Source: UBA7985 sp002711265
GTDB taxonomy: Bacteria > Pseudomonadota > Alphaproteobacteria > UBA7985
Direction: 5' to 3'
DNA length: 64,000 bases
NCBI GenBank assembly: GCA_965660945.1
Contig: CBFIBS010000017.1
Span: forward strand, 1-64,000
Positions 44,172 to 53,208 of the stretch are shown one piece after another (position 1 is the stretch's first letter; every line of letters starts with the position of its first letter). The notes below the pieces were generated by a model. That model saw nothing but the letters and a program-made list of their open reading frames with translations, did no database searches and was not told the origin of the DNA. The translations under genes and the position numbers were made by a program.

Positions 44172-45350
44172 ATGGAAACCCTGAAAACGACCGTTGCCAT
44201 CATCGGTGCCGGCCCCTCAGGTCTGCTGCTCAGCCAGCTGCTGCATCAGGCGGGGATCGACAGCCTGATCGTCGAGCGGACCTCGCGGGCGCGGGTACTG
44301 GAACGCATCCGGGCGGGCGTGCTCGAACGCGGCACCGTCGAGGGCATGGAAGAAGCAGGCTGCGCCGCGCGGTTGCACGCCGAGTGCATTCCCCACGACG
44401 GGGTGATCCTGTCTTTCGATGGCGAACAGTTCGAGATCCCGGTACACGAGATTACCGGGCATCAGGTGATCGTCTACGGCCAGACTGAGATCACCAAGGA
44501 TCTGATCGAGGCCTGTGAAGCCCGAGGGCAGGCGATCTACTGGGAGTGCCCCGACGCGGTGCTCGCCGACCTTGAAACCGCCGCGCCCAAGGTGCAGTTC
44601 ACCACGCCCGAGGGTGAAACCCGCAGAATCGAGGCTGAAATCGTTGCAGGCTGCGACGGTTTCCACGGCGTGTGCCGGCAGAGCATCCCTGAAGCACGGC
44701 GCCGCGCATTCGAGCGGACCTACCCCTTTGGCTGGCTGGGTGTGCTGGTCGACGAGCCACCGGTCGCTCACAACGTCATTTACGCCAACCACGAGGATGG
44801 CTTTGCGCTGGCTTCCATGCGCTCGGAGACCCGCAGCCGCTACTACGTCCAGTCTGCGCCGGGGGAGACGGTCGAGGACTGGAGCCCGGACCGCTTCTGG
44901 GAGGCCTTTACCCACCGGCTGGGGGCGCTGGGCCAACAGGTCCGCACCGGTGAGCCTATCGAGATGTCGATTGCGCCTTTGCGCTCGTTCGTATCCGAGC
45001 CGATGCGCTTCGGGCGGCTGTTCCTCGCCGGTGACAGCGCTCACATTGTCCCGCCCACTGGCGCCAAGGGTCTCAACCTTGCATTTGCCGACGTGCGGCG
45101 GCTGTCCCGCGCAATCATCAGGTGGAAGGACGGTGGACAGGACGCAGCACTGGAGGCCTACAGCGTCGAGGCGCTGGCCAGAGTGTGGAAGATCGAGCGC
45201 TTCAGCTGGTACCTAACCTCGATGATGCATCAGTTCCCCGAGCACAGCGGCTTTGAAAAGCGCATGCAGCGAGCCGAGTTTGACTATATCCGGAGCAGTG
45301 AAGCCGGACAGAAAACCATTGCCGAGAACTACGTTGGGCTGCCATTTTAA
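44172..45350 (+). CDS. pobA: 4-hydroxybenzoate 3-monooxygenase
   Basis: 392 residues. FAD-dependent aromatic hydroxylase: GxGxxG in IIGAGPSG near the N-terminus, the DG-type stretch GCDGFHGVCRQ, and GDSAHIVPPTGAKG for the flavin. It makes protocatechuate from 4-hydroxybenzoate for LigAB. The ATG at 44172 is chosen over 44148 because GGA lies seven bases upstream and the length and start then match other PobA proteins (about 390). Confidence 0.95.
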   Translation: METLKTTVAIIGAGPSGLLLSQLLHQAGIDSLIVERTSRARVLERIRAGVLERGTVEGMEEAGCAARLHAECIPHDGVILSFDGEQFEIPVHEITGHQVIVYGQTEITKDLIEACEARGQAIYWECPDAVLADLETAAPKVQFTTPEGETRRIEAEIVAGCDGFHGVCRQSIPEARRRAFERTYPFGWLGVLVDEPPVAHNVIYANHEDGFALASMRSETRSRYYVQSAPGETVEDWSPDRFWEAFTHRLGALGQQVRTGEPIEMSIAPLRSFVSEPMRFGRLFLAGDSAHIVPPTGAKGLNLAFADVRRLSRAIIRWKDGGQDAALEAYSVEALARVWKIERFSWYLTSMMHQFPEHSGFEKRMQRAEFDYIRSSEAGQKTIAENYVGLPF

Positions 45351-45401
45351 CCGTGGCTGATACTGGGCCGGTTGTGGCCGTTATTGAGGAGGAATTTCTG
45401 C

Positions 45402-46271
45402 GTGAGCAAGGATGACAATCGCCTGATCCTGCTGGGCACCAAGGGCGGCCCGCGGATCGCCAAAGGCACGGCGTGGCCGACCTCGAACCTGCTGGTCGTG
45501 GAGGGGAAGCCCTACCTTATTGACGCCGGGCTGGGCGTGACACGGCAGGTGTGCGAGGCAGGGTTCATGCCCTTCGATATGGATCGGATTTTCATCACCC
45601 ACAACCACTCGGACCACAACCTGGAGCTCGGCGGGCTGCTGCACACCGGCTGGATGTCGGGGCCACTGCGCGATATCCACATTTACGGTGCCCCGGGGGT
45701 CGACAACCTGATGAAGGGGTTCTTCCAGAGCCAGTCCTTCGACATCGGCATCCGCGTCGAGGACGAAGGCGTGGTCCCGATTAACGAACGTGTCAGCGTC
45801 ACGGAAATTGAAGAAGGCCACGTTTACGAAGACGAGCGCGTGCGGGTTTCCGCCCTGCGGGTCGTGCACCCGCCCGTGCATCATTGCTACGCCTTCAAGT
45901 TTGAAACAGCCGCCGGTATTGTTGTGTTCGGCGCCGACACGCGCTATTTCCCGCCGCTGGCTGAGTTCGCCAAGGGGGCGGATATTCTCGTGCACGAAGC
46001 CATGTACGTGCCCGGCGCCAAGAAAATCTGTGAAGCGATGAAGGCGGTCAAACCGCGCCTGTGGGAGCACTTCGAGGCCTCGCACACCGCCTGTGAGGAC
46101 GTCGGTCGCATCGCCGATGCAGCCGGCTGCAAGCATCTTGTGCTGAACCACTACGTGCCCGACATCGGCGACCGGGGTACGACGGTGGAGGACTACACAT
46201 CGTCCGTGGCGACGACCTTCGAGGGAAAGATCACGGCTGGTCGGGACCTGATGACGGTTCGGTTCGGCTGA
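45402..46271 (+). CDS. Metallo-beta-lactamase-fold hydrolase next to pobA
   Basis: 289 residues. The metal motif THNHSDHN (H-x-H-x-D-H) lies near residue 66, with HVYEDERVRVSAL, ADTRYFPPL (Asp) and a late VLNHYVP (His). This is the RNase-Z/arylsulfatase-like branch. The GTG start has a strong GAGGAGG site. It is the second gene after pobA, so an aromatic-pathway role is likely, for instance hydrolysis of a lactone or ester. That is inference. Confidence 0.82.
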   Translation: MSKDDNRLILLGTKGGPRIAKGTAWPTSNLLVVEGKPYLIDAGLGVTRQVCEAGFMPFDMDRIFITHNHSDHNLELGGLLHTGWMSGPLRDIHIYGAPGVDNLMKGFFQSQSFDIGIRVEDEGVVPINERVSVTEIEEGHVYEDERVRVSALRVVHPPVHHCYAFKFETAAGIVVFGADTRYFPPLAEFAKGADILVHEAMYVPGAKKICEAMKAVKPRLWEHFEASHTACEDVGRIADAAGCKHLVLNHYVPDIGDRGTTVEDYTSSVATTFEGKITAGRDLMTVRFG

Positions 46272-46336
46272 CCAGCTGAAGGCTCAGTACCGAGGCACCC
46301 CACCCTCTGGCCGGTTGTTGCCTTTGGCCAACCATC

Positions 46337-46434
46337 ATTGCGGGCTCGATTTGACGCCGCGTTTTGAGCGCAAACTAAAGGTTCCGCGTGGGAGATTTGT
46401 AAGCCGCGTAGCGGCGTCAAATCGAGCGCGCAAT
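46337..46434. repeat. Long inverted repeat (24-base arms, 50-base loop)
   Basis: Arms at 46337-46360 and 46411-46434 pair at 23 of 24 positions; the inner 17 bases are perfect (GCTCGATTTGACGCCGC and its complement). It lies between the convergent ends of the MBL and glutamine-synthetase-like genes. It may be a bidirectional terminator or a small MITE-like element. No target-site duplication or second copy was seen in this window. Confidence 0.75.
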
Positions 46435-46460
46435 CAGAGATTTCCAGCCACAAACCAAAC

Positions 46461-47735
46461 TCAGACGAACGGCAGGTAGAAATCTCGAATCTCGTCCACC
46501 GAAGCCTTCTCCAGCCGCGCCGCCTCATCGCGCTTGAGGAAGACCAGCGCGTCAACCAGCAGCGGCCCGAGCGCCTCGCGCAACGCCGCGTCCTTGTCTA
46601 ATGCATCAAGCGCCTTTTTCAGGCTCGAAGGCACGTGTCGGGTCGCCCGCACATTTTCGATCCCATCCAGATCCTCAGCTGGCGGCAGACCGTGTTCCTG
46701 CTCCACCCCCAGCATAGCCGCACGCAGAACCGCGTGGGTTGCCAGATAGGGGTTGGCGGCACCGTCGGCCATGCGGTGCTCGAGACGCGCCGACCGCGGC
46801 GAGGCCACCGTTGTGCGCACCGTCGTCATCCGGTGATCATCGGCCCAGTTGCACCAGTAGCCCGCCATCGACGCCGGGGTTAGCCGGTCGTAGGAGTTGA
46901 CCGTCCCGGCCAGCACGCCAGCGAGGCCTTCATGGTGGTGCATCAATCCGGCAACGCAACCCTCGGCCAGGTTCGACAAGCGCCCCTCCGGTCCGACGGC
47001 GTTTTTGCCGTCCTTGTCGGTAAAGCTGAAATTGACGTGCAGGCCAGAGCCGCCACGCTCCGGGATGGGTTTGGGCAGGAAGGTCAGGATCAGACCCTTC
47101 TCCGCCGCGACCTCGCGCGCCATGGTCTTGAGCAAAAAGGCGTCGTCGCAGGCCTTGATCGCGTCCCCGAAGCACAGGGTCAGCTCAAACTGGCCATTGT
47201 CGTACTCGCCATTCATGGACTCGATCGGGATCTCAGCGGCTTCAGCCCGGGTCCAGATGGCATCCATCAGACCGCGCGGATCGTTGTGCGGCCCCGTCCC
47301 GTACACGAACGCGCCCGGCGTGTTGTAGGGCCGGAAGGCGCCGTCTTCCCCCTGCTCGAACACGTAAGCCTCGAGCTCGATGCCGACCATGGGCGTCAGG
47401 CCATGCTGCTGCTGCCACGCCGCAACCGTGGCCCGCAGTTGACCGCGCGCATCCAGCGCGAAGGCCTCGCCCTCGACCTCGATATCACCCAGCGCAATTT
47501 CCACGCCGTCCTGCCAGCCCTTGCGGCGCTCGTCCCCGAGGCGCAGGTCCATGTCCGGCACGCCCTCGAAGACCCCAGTTCCGGGAACAGTCAGCAGATC
47601 ACGGTCGAAGGACACGGCGAAGGCGGCACGGGCGAAGCCGATCTTGCCGGCGCGGGCCAGATGCGGCGCCACGTACTTGCCCCGGGGCAGGCCCAGCAGA
47701 TCACAGAACAGAGCACGGGTTCGGTTGATGGTCAT
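46461..47735 (-). CDS. Glutamine-synthetase-like gamma-glutamyl ligase
   Basis: 424 residues. GS catalytic core: GIELEAYVF, NGEYDNGQFEL, GSGLHVNFSF, and RLEHRMADGAANPYL for ATP and glutamate binding. The adenylylation-loop Tyr region of true GlnA is not seen. Relatives such as PuuA, GlnA3 and GMAS ligate glutamate to amines. It is the last gene of the IclR operon, 44 bases after the P450. An amine acceptor made by the decarboxylase is the likely substrate. Confidence 0.85.
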   Translation of the reverse strand: MTINRTRALFCDLLGLPRGKYVAPHLARAGKIGFARAAFAVSFDRDLLTVPGTGVFEGVPDMDLRLGDERRKGWQDGVEIALGDIEVEGEAFALDARGQLRATVAAWQQQHGLTPMVGIELEAYVFEQGEDGAFRPYNTPGAFVYGTGPHNDPRGLMDAIWTRAEAAEIPIESMNGEYDNGQFELTLCFGDAIKACDDAFLLKTMAREVAAEKGLILTFLPKPIPERGGSGLHVNFSFTDKDGKNAVGPEGRLSNLAEGCVAGLMHHHEGLAGVLAGTVNSYDRLTPASMAGYWCNWADDHRMTTVRTTVASPRSARLEHRMADGAANPYLATHAVLRAAMLGVEQEHGLPPAEDLDGIENVRATRHVPSSLKKALDALDKDAALREALGPLLVDALVFLKRDEAARLEKASVDEIRDFYLPFV

Positions 47736-47779
47736 AACGGCTTCTCACTCAAAAACATCGGTACGATTGGCGGAGCGTC

Positions 47780-49018
47780 TTAACGCCTGATCCTTACAGG
47801 CAGGCTCTTGACCCCGCAAATGAAGTTCGACCGGGTCCAGGCGGGTTCCCCCAGCGCCTCGATCCCTGACAGGCGCGACGAGAGCTCTTCGAGCAGCACC
47901 CGGATTTCCAGCCGCGCCAGCCACATGCCGAGGCACAGGTGCACCCCACCCTGCCCGAAGGCCAAATGTGGGTTGGGATTGCGCGCGAGGTTGACCCGGT
48001 CGGGCTGGTCAAAAACTTCGGCGTCCCGATTGCCAGAGACGAACCACAGGATGACCTTGTCGCCCGCACGGATGGCTTGTCCGCCCAGCTCGGTATCCTC
48101 GGTTGCAGTGCGCCGGAAGTGCATGGTCGGCGAGGCCAGCCGGATGAACTCATCGGCCGCCGTATCCCAGACCGTGCCGCTGCGCAGCTGCTCCAGCAGG
48201 CTCGGGTCGCGGGTCAGCTCGTACAGCGCCATGGAAATCGAATACCGCGTCGTATCGTTGCCCGCCGCGACCAGCAGGCAGAAGAAGTTCTTGAAGTCGC
48301 GCGCCTCCATGACCCCGTCAGCGGCGTTCGCCGCCATGACGCGCGCCAGCACGCCTTCGGGGTCGACCGGCTTGTCCCCGCTCAGAACCGCATCGGCGTA
48401 GTCATAGAGCGCCACCCCCGCCGGGCTGCGGAAGGGCATGAAGCGGTAGGCCTGCGTATCCATCTTGTCGATGACGGTATCGGTGAAATCCGGGTCGCTG
48501 TTGCCGATCAGGGCGTCACCCTTCTCGACCAGCCACGGCAGGTCGGTATCCGGCACCCCGAGGATCCTCCCGAGCATCATCATCGGCAGGCGCTTGGCCA
48601 GTACCTCGACGGCGTCGAATTCGTCCTGGCTCAGCGCCTCATCGACAATCTCTGCTGCCAGCGAGCGGATCATGGCCTCGTAGCGGGTGATGGCCGGGCG
48701 GGAGAAGGCCGGGTTGACCAGCTTGCGGGTGATCCGGTGCTCGGGCGGATCGGTTTCCTGAAACGTGCGTCGGGCGAGGTATTCCTCTCGGGTCTGATCC
48801 TCGATCCGGATCCCCTGCCCGCTGCTGAATACCGCGTTGTTGCCGTTGGCGGTCAGAATGTCCGCATGGCGCGTGACCGACCAGAAGCCGCGTCCGCCGT
48901 CGTGCTCGGGGGTCCAGTGCACCGGGTCTTCGGCCCGAAGGCGGGCAAAGGTTCGGTGGGGGACACCACCGCTGAAGGCGTCGTGGCTGCTCAGATCAAG
49001 GTGACCGTCATCGATCAT
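47780..49018 (-). CDS. Cytochrome P450
   Basis: 412 residues. Heme motif FGQGGVHLCLG with the thiolate C362, the I-helix AGNDTT (acid-alcohol pair), and a K-helix E-x-x-R in DEFIRLA. It is a soluble bacterial P450 and would need external redox partners; none is encoded nearby. The ATG at 49018 has GGAG at good spacing. It lies between the GATase and GS-like genes. A hydroxylation or N-dealkylation in the amine pathway is inferred. Confidence 0.92.
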   Translation of the reverse strand: MIDDGHLDLSSHDAFSGGVPHRTFARLRAEDPVHWTPEHDGGRGFWSVTRHADILTANGNNAVFSSGQGIRIEDQTREEYLARRTFQETDPPEHRITRKLVNPAFSRPAITRYEAMIRSLAAEIVDEALSQDEFDAVEVLAKRLPMMMLGRILGVPDTDLPWLVEKGDALIGNSDPDFTDTVIDKMDTQAYRFMPFRSPAGVALYDYADAVLSGDKPVDPEGVLARVMAANAADGVMEARDFKNFFCLLVAAGNDTTRYSISMALYELTRDPSLLEQLRSGTVWDTAADEFIRLASPTMHFRRTATEDTELGGQAIRAGDKVILWFVSGNRDAEVFDQPDRVNLARNPNPHLAFGQGGVHLCLGMWLARLEIRVLLEELSSRLSGIEALGEPAWTRSNFICGVKSLPVRIRR

Positions 49019-49069
49019 ACTCAAGGCTCCGTGATATTGTTGGTGCAGTCCGGACGTAGGGTACGTTCA

Positions 49070-49831
49070 TCACTTACGCCTATCGTGGCTGTCGTGGCTG
49101 CCGTGGCCGTTGAGGTGGCTGAGGATGAAGCGGGTCATCCAGCGGGCATAAAGCGGGCCATCATTCCGACCCCGATCGAGGCTTTCAGTGGCCGCCGCGT
49201 GGCCGTCCTCGCCCAGCAGGCCGAGGCAGTCATCCACGACCGCACGCATGAACCGGTCTGTGAACTCGGGATGGGCCTGGGTGGTCATGATGTGATCGCC
49301 GACGGCAAAGGCAGCGGTCGGACAGAAGTCCCCGCGCCCGATCAGCCGCGCCTGCGGAGGCAGCACGCTGACATGGTCCTCGTGGAAAACATAGAAGCCA
49401 AGGTCGCGCTGCGCGTCCGTCATGAAGGCTGCGTCTTCGAGAAAGTGGGTGGTTTCGATACCGACATTCCAGCCCGCAGCGGCGCGCTCGACCTTGCCGC
49501 CCAGCGCAACCGCAATCGCCTGATGACCGAAACAGGTGCCGATCAGCGGCTTGCGCGCGGCATCGCAGGCGCGGATGAAATCATAGAGCGGTGGCAGAAA
49601 ACTATGCTCATCAAGCACGGACAGCGGCGAGCCGGTGATCAGAAACGCGTCCTGCTCGTCGAGGCTCTCGGGCACTTCGTCGCCGATGGTCATGTAAACG
49701 CGGTAGGAAAACCGCTGTTCGAGCCCATCGAAAAGGTCACGGAAGCGATGGGCGTCGTCGGGGAAGTGATCGCCGATGCTTTCGCTCTTGTCGTGATTGA
49801 CCTGCAGTATGCCGAGGCGGATCCGGTCCAT
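49070..49831 (-). CDS. Class I glutamine amidotransferase-domain protein
   Basis: 253 residues. Catalytic triad C100 in GTCFGHQ, H187 and E189 in QAHPEF. It belongs to the GuaA-like GATase family, not the PuuD/C26 type. In context it probably hydrolyses a gamma-glutamyl bond formed by the GS-like ligase. The C-terminal tail is His/Gly/Asp-rich (HGSHDSHD). The ATG at 49831 gives the family start; a TTG at 49855 is a weaker option. Confidence 0.85.
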   Translation of the reverse strand: MDRIRLGILQVNHDKSESIGDHFPDDAHRFRDLFDGLEQRFSYRVYMTIGDEVPESLDEQDAFLITGSPLSVLDEHSFLPPLYDFIRACDAARKPLIGTCFGHQAIAVALGGKVERAAAGWNVGIETTHFLEDAAFMTDAQRDLGFYVFHEDHVSVLPPQARLIGRGDFCPTAAFAVGDHIMTTQAHPEFTDRFMRAVVDDCLGLLGEDGHAAATESLDRGRNDGPLYARWMTRFILSHLNGHGSHDSHDRRK

Positions 49832-49998
49832 GGCTGTCGTCTTTGGCTGTCTCAAAAGGTGTTATCGTTCAGTCCGGCGTTACCCGGTGATGCAGGGGGC
49901 CAAGCCTGGCAGGCCTTGACCTCCCTCCGGCGGGATCGGCGGAAAATCCGCGCCCCGGAACCCCAGGGCACGGATAACCTCAACCTGCGCGGGGCAGA

Positions 49999-50937
49999 TT
50001 AGTTGCCGATGATGGCAGCCAGCTCTGCGTCCTTCGCCGCGTCAGCTGCAATCCGGGCGATGGACTCGTCCGTGCCCTGCCAGTAGACGGCAGCACCGGT
50101 TTCAGCCATCAGCGCCTGCGCCCGCTCGGACATCATGGTCGCTTCAGCCACAGCTGCGAGGGTGTCGATGACCTCCTGCGGGGTGCCCTTCTTCACGAAC
50201 AGACCGTTCCACAGCTCCAGGTCGTTGATCCCGGCCTGTGCCGACAGGGTACCAACGCCAGGCAGCTTGCCGATCGGCTCAGCGCCGATGTTGGCCAGAA
50301 CGTTGATCTCGCCCAGGCAAGGCTCGATCAGCGCCAGCGTGGTGTTGATCACGTCAGCATCACCCGCCGACAGGGTGTTACAGTCGAGCATGTCGAAGGC
50401 CGAATCATCGGCGAACTCGAAGCCCATGTTCTTGGCAGCGGCAAAGGTCGCCTTGGTCGGGGTCAGACCCGCGCCAAAGTGGCCCAGAACCACGTCGTTG
50501 TCGGCAGCGTGCGAGGCCAGCTCAGCCATGTTGCTGTAAGGCGCGTCGCCGGAAGCAGCCAGCACGAATGGGTAGGTCAGGAAGATACCAACCGGGACGA
50601 AGCTGTCTTCTTCGATACCGATGCCAATCTTCGGACCCACGATCGGAACACCGATCACGAAGGAGCCGATGACCGAACCGTCAGCGGGTGCATCGAGCAC
50701 TTCCAGTGCGCCCGGGAACGGGCCGTCACCGCCGCCGGGACGGTTGACCACAGACGCCGGAATACCGGTCGCAGCCTGCATGTCTTCAGCGATCCAGCGG
50801 GTCAGGATGTCTTCGAAGTCACCGGGAGGCCACGGCACGATGAACTGCACCGGCCCGGTTGGGTACTCAGCCTGTGCGTTGACCGCCAGGCCGAGAGAGG
50901 CAACAGCCGCAGCTGCTGCAATCATAAGCTTCTTCAT
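49999..50937 (-). CDS. Second TctC-family substrate-binding protein
   Basis: 312 residues. Signal peptide MKKLMIAAAAAVASLGLA with cleavage near AQAE, then QFIVPWPPGDFEDILTRW, the Bug-family first loop. GGAGGAG precedes the ATG at 50937. It serves the separate TctA and TctB of this operon. The TTT substrate here is unlikely to be citrate; an amino or aromatic acid fits the operon better. A 43-base gap separates it from TctA. Confidence 0.9.
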   Translation of the reverse strand: MKKLMIAAAAAVASLGLAVNAQAEYPTGPVQFIVPWPPGDFEDILTRWIAEDMQAATGIPASVVNRPGGGDGPFPGALEVLDAPADGSVIGSFVIGVPIVGPKIGIGIEEDSFVPVGIFLTYPFVLAASGDAPYSNMAELASHAADNDVVLGHFGAGLTPTKATFAAAKNMGFEFADDSAFDMLDCNTLSAGDADVINTTLALIEPCLGEINVLANIGAEPIGKLPGVGTLSAQAGINDLELWNGLFVKKGTPQEVIDTLAAVAEATMMSERAQALMAETGAAVYWQGTDESIARIAADAAKDAELAAIIGN

Positions 50938-50980
50938 AGTTTTCTCCTCCGAAAAAAGCTTGGTTAAAGGGTATTCTTGT

Positions 50981-52510
50981 TCACGCGGACGGAGCATTCC
51001 TCCCCCGCTTGCTTGGCCCGCTGTTGCGCCGACGGTGTTCGACGATCTGGCTGACCAACACGACTAAGATCACGCCCAAGATGACCACAGCCAGTGTTCC
51101 GGAAACAGGCCGATCGACCAGATCGACCCAGGTTTTGACGCGACTGCTGCCTGCGGTCAGGCGCTCGATCATGATCGCGCCCAGCACCATGCCGAGCACG
51201 ACCGGGACCAGCGGCCAGTTCAGGCGGCGCAGGATGTAGCCGATGAAGCCGAACACCGCCGCCACGGCGCAGTCGAAGAAGTTGTTACGGATGCTGAACA
51301 CCCCGACAAAGGCGAAGATCATGATGAACACGCCCAGGAACCGGTTCGGGATGTAGATCATCCGCGCGATGAACCGGGTCGAGAACAGCAGTGTGATCAC
51401 CACCAGCACGTTGATGATCAGCAGCGAGATAAACAGGCTAAACAGAAAATCGGGGCTCTTCTCGAAGATATCCGGCCCGGGTTTGATCCCGGCATCGAAG
51501 AACACCACCATCATCATCGCTGTCAGCGCTTCTCCGGGCACACCCAGCGCCAGCAGTGGGATCATCGCCGCAGCAGGCACTGCATTGTTCGCGGTCTCCG
51601 ACGCGATCAGACCTTCGGGCGAGCCGTGGCCGAAGCGCTGAGGCTCCTTGGACAGGCTGCGCGCGGTGGCGTAGGAGAAGAACTGCGCGACGAACTCGCC
51701 CACGCCCGGGATAATGCCCATGATGGTGCCGTACATGCCCGAGAGCGTGGTGATCAGCGGATACTTGCGCAGCTCGCTGAGACCCCGGAACAGCCCGCCC
51801 TTGAAGCTGACTTCCTTGGCATCGTCGTCCTTGCCGATCATCAGGAACAGCGCCTGACTGAGCGCGAAGATACCCACGATCACGACGATCAGGTTAAAGC
51901 CCGACGCCAGATCGTCGAGGCCGAAGGTATAGCGCTGGAACCCGCGCGTTGACTGCCGCCCCACCAGCGTGATCAACATACCAAAGCCGAACAGCAGCGC
52001 GGCGATCAGCATGTTCTGCCGATGCGCGAGGATCAGCAGCACCATGCCCAGCACCGCCGCCATGAAGATATCACGGCTGCCGAACAGCGCCCCCAGATCC
52101 CGGAGGTACGGCCCGAAGACCAGCAGGGCGATCAGGGCCGTCATGATCGAGAAGGTGCCGCCGAAGAACGACGCGCTATAGGCCAGCGACAGCGCGCGCG
52201 GCGCCTCGCCCCGCCGGGTCATGGCATGGCCGTCGTAGGTGGTCAGGGCGTTGACCGGCGTGCCGGGTGTGTTGATCAGGATTGCCGGGATCGCCCCGCC
52301 ATACATCGACGAGCCGTAAACCCCAAGCAGCAACACCAGCGACACCAGATCGGGCAGGAATACGGTTGCGGGCAGCAGGATGGCGATGGCAATCGCCGGA
52401 CCAATGCCCGGCACAGCCCCGATGATCAGCCCCCCGACCGAACCAATCAGCAGCGCGATCAGCACCTGCGGATCGAGAAGATTGTTCAGACCGGTGATCA
52501 GTGCATCCAT
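50981..52510 (-). CDS. TctA-type large transporter membrane subunit
   Basis: 509 residues with about twelve membrane segments. The two glycine motifs of the family are GAVPGIGPAIAIAI and GIIPGVGEFVAQF. It forms the transport channel with TctB, driven by an ion gradient. It overlaps tctB by one base. Length is normal for TctA. Confidence 0.93.
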   Translation of the reverse strand: MDALITGLNNLLDPQVLIALLIGSVGGLIIGAVPGIGPAIAIAILLPATVFLPDLVSLVLLLGVYGSSMYGGAIPAILINTPGTPVNALTTYDGHAMTRRGEAPRALSLAYSASFFGGTFSIMTALIALLVFGPYLRDLGALFGSRDIFMAAVLGMVLLILAHRQNMLIAALLFGFGMLITLVGRQSTRGFQRYTFGLDDLASGFNLIVVIVGIFALSQALFLMIGKDDDAKEVSFKGGLFRGLSELRKYPLITTLSGMYGTIMGIIPGVGEFVAQFFSYATARSLSKEPQRFGHGSPEGLIASETANNAVPAAAMIPLLALGVPGEALTAMMMVVFFDAGIKPGPDIFEKSPDFLFSLFISLLIINVLVVITLLFSTRFIARMIYIPNRFLGVFIMIFAFVGVFSIRNNFFDCAVAAVFGFIGYILRRLNWPLVPVVLGMVLGAIMIERLTAGSSRVKTWVDLVDRPVSGTLAVVILGVILVVLVSQIVEHRRRNSGPSKRGRNAPSA

Positions 52511-53202
52511 CAGAAATACACCTTCATGAACCGTTCGAGGCCTTCGGGCAGCTGGTTATAGAGCCAGATATTCACCGGCGTCTTGATTTGCAGCAGGGTG
52601 CGGAAGAACACCACCGAGAGGAAGCTGACCCCCGCCGCGATTCCGACCCAGCGCCAGCTGCGATAGCCCAGGCGCACCACCATCAGCACGGCGAAGATCA
52701 CCGTTGCGATCAAGTAGCCGACGATCTCGATGCTGCGGGTATAAATGATGAAATAGACGATGAACTCGATGGCGCGCAGCCACTGCACCACCTCATAGCG
52801 GGTCTTGTTCGGGCGGTGCTTGCGCCGGTCGAGCAGCGCGCGGCGCAGGCTCAGGCCGAGGTTGCCCAGCGCCGCCGGCACCAGAATCAGCAGCGCGATC
52901 ACCGGACCGATCCACGGCTGTTTGAGCACCTTGCCCAGTCGCTTTTGCGGCAAATCACGGTCAGCCCAGCCGCTCTGATCGAAGAAGGTCAGCACCAGCA
53001 GCACCGCCACCCCGAGGATCAGCACGGAGAACAGCAGGTCCGCCCGTCCCCGCTGGAACTTGAACAGGTCGGCGACCTTAAAGCGGCGCTCGGCCGGGAT
53101 GGTACTGGCGAAGGGCGTCTCCGCTGCCGAAGAACGCAATGCCGATCCCGTAGCCTGGCTACGCAGAGGCGGCACCGTTGTCTGGCTGCGGAAGTCGACC
53201 AT
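52510..53202 (-). CDS. TctB-type small transporter membrane subunit
   Basis: 230 residues with about four hydrophobic segments and a 50-residue polar N-terminal extension, longer than the usual 150-180. The extension might be a misplaced start, but no better internal start is obvious. It begins seven bases after the decarboxylase stop and overlaps TctA by one base. Confidence 0.82.
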   Translation of the reverse strand: MVDFRSQTTVPPLRSQATGSALRSSAAETPFASTIPAERRFKVADLFKFQRGRADLLFSVLILGVAVLLVLTFFDQSGWADRDLPQKRLGKVLKQPWIGPVIALLILVPAALGNLGLSLRRALLDRRKHRPNKTRYEVVQWLRAIEFIVYFIIYTRSIEIVGYLIATVIFAVLMVVRLGYRSWRWVGIAAGVSFLSVVFFRTLLQIKTPVNIWLYNQLPEGLERFMKVYF

Positions 53203-53208
53203 GCCGGA

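Noticed and set aside
46337..46434. Insertion-sequence end pair
   Set aside because: No transposase, no target duplication and only a 50-base interior, so at most a MITE-like element.
49070..49831. GATase as true PuuD
   Set aside because: Its nucleophile motif GTCFGHQ is of the GuaA-like family, not the C26 peptidase type of PuuD.
47939..50002. 687-codon open frame antisense to the P450 and GATase genes
   Set aside because: It spans two real genes with intact catalytic motifs and their gap, and shows no family motif itself.
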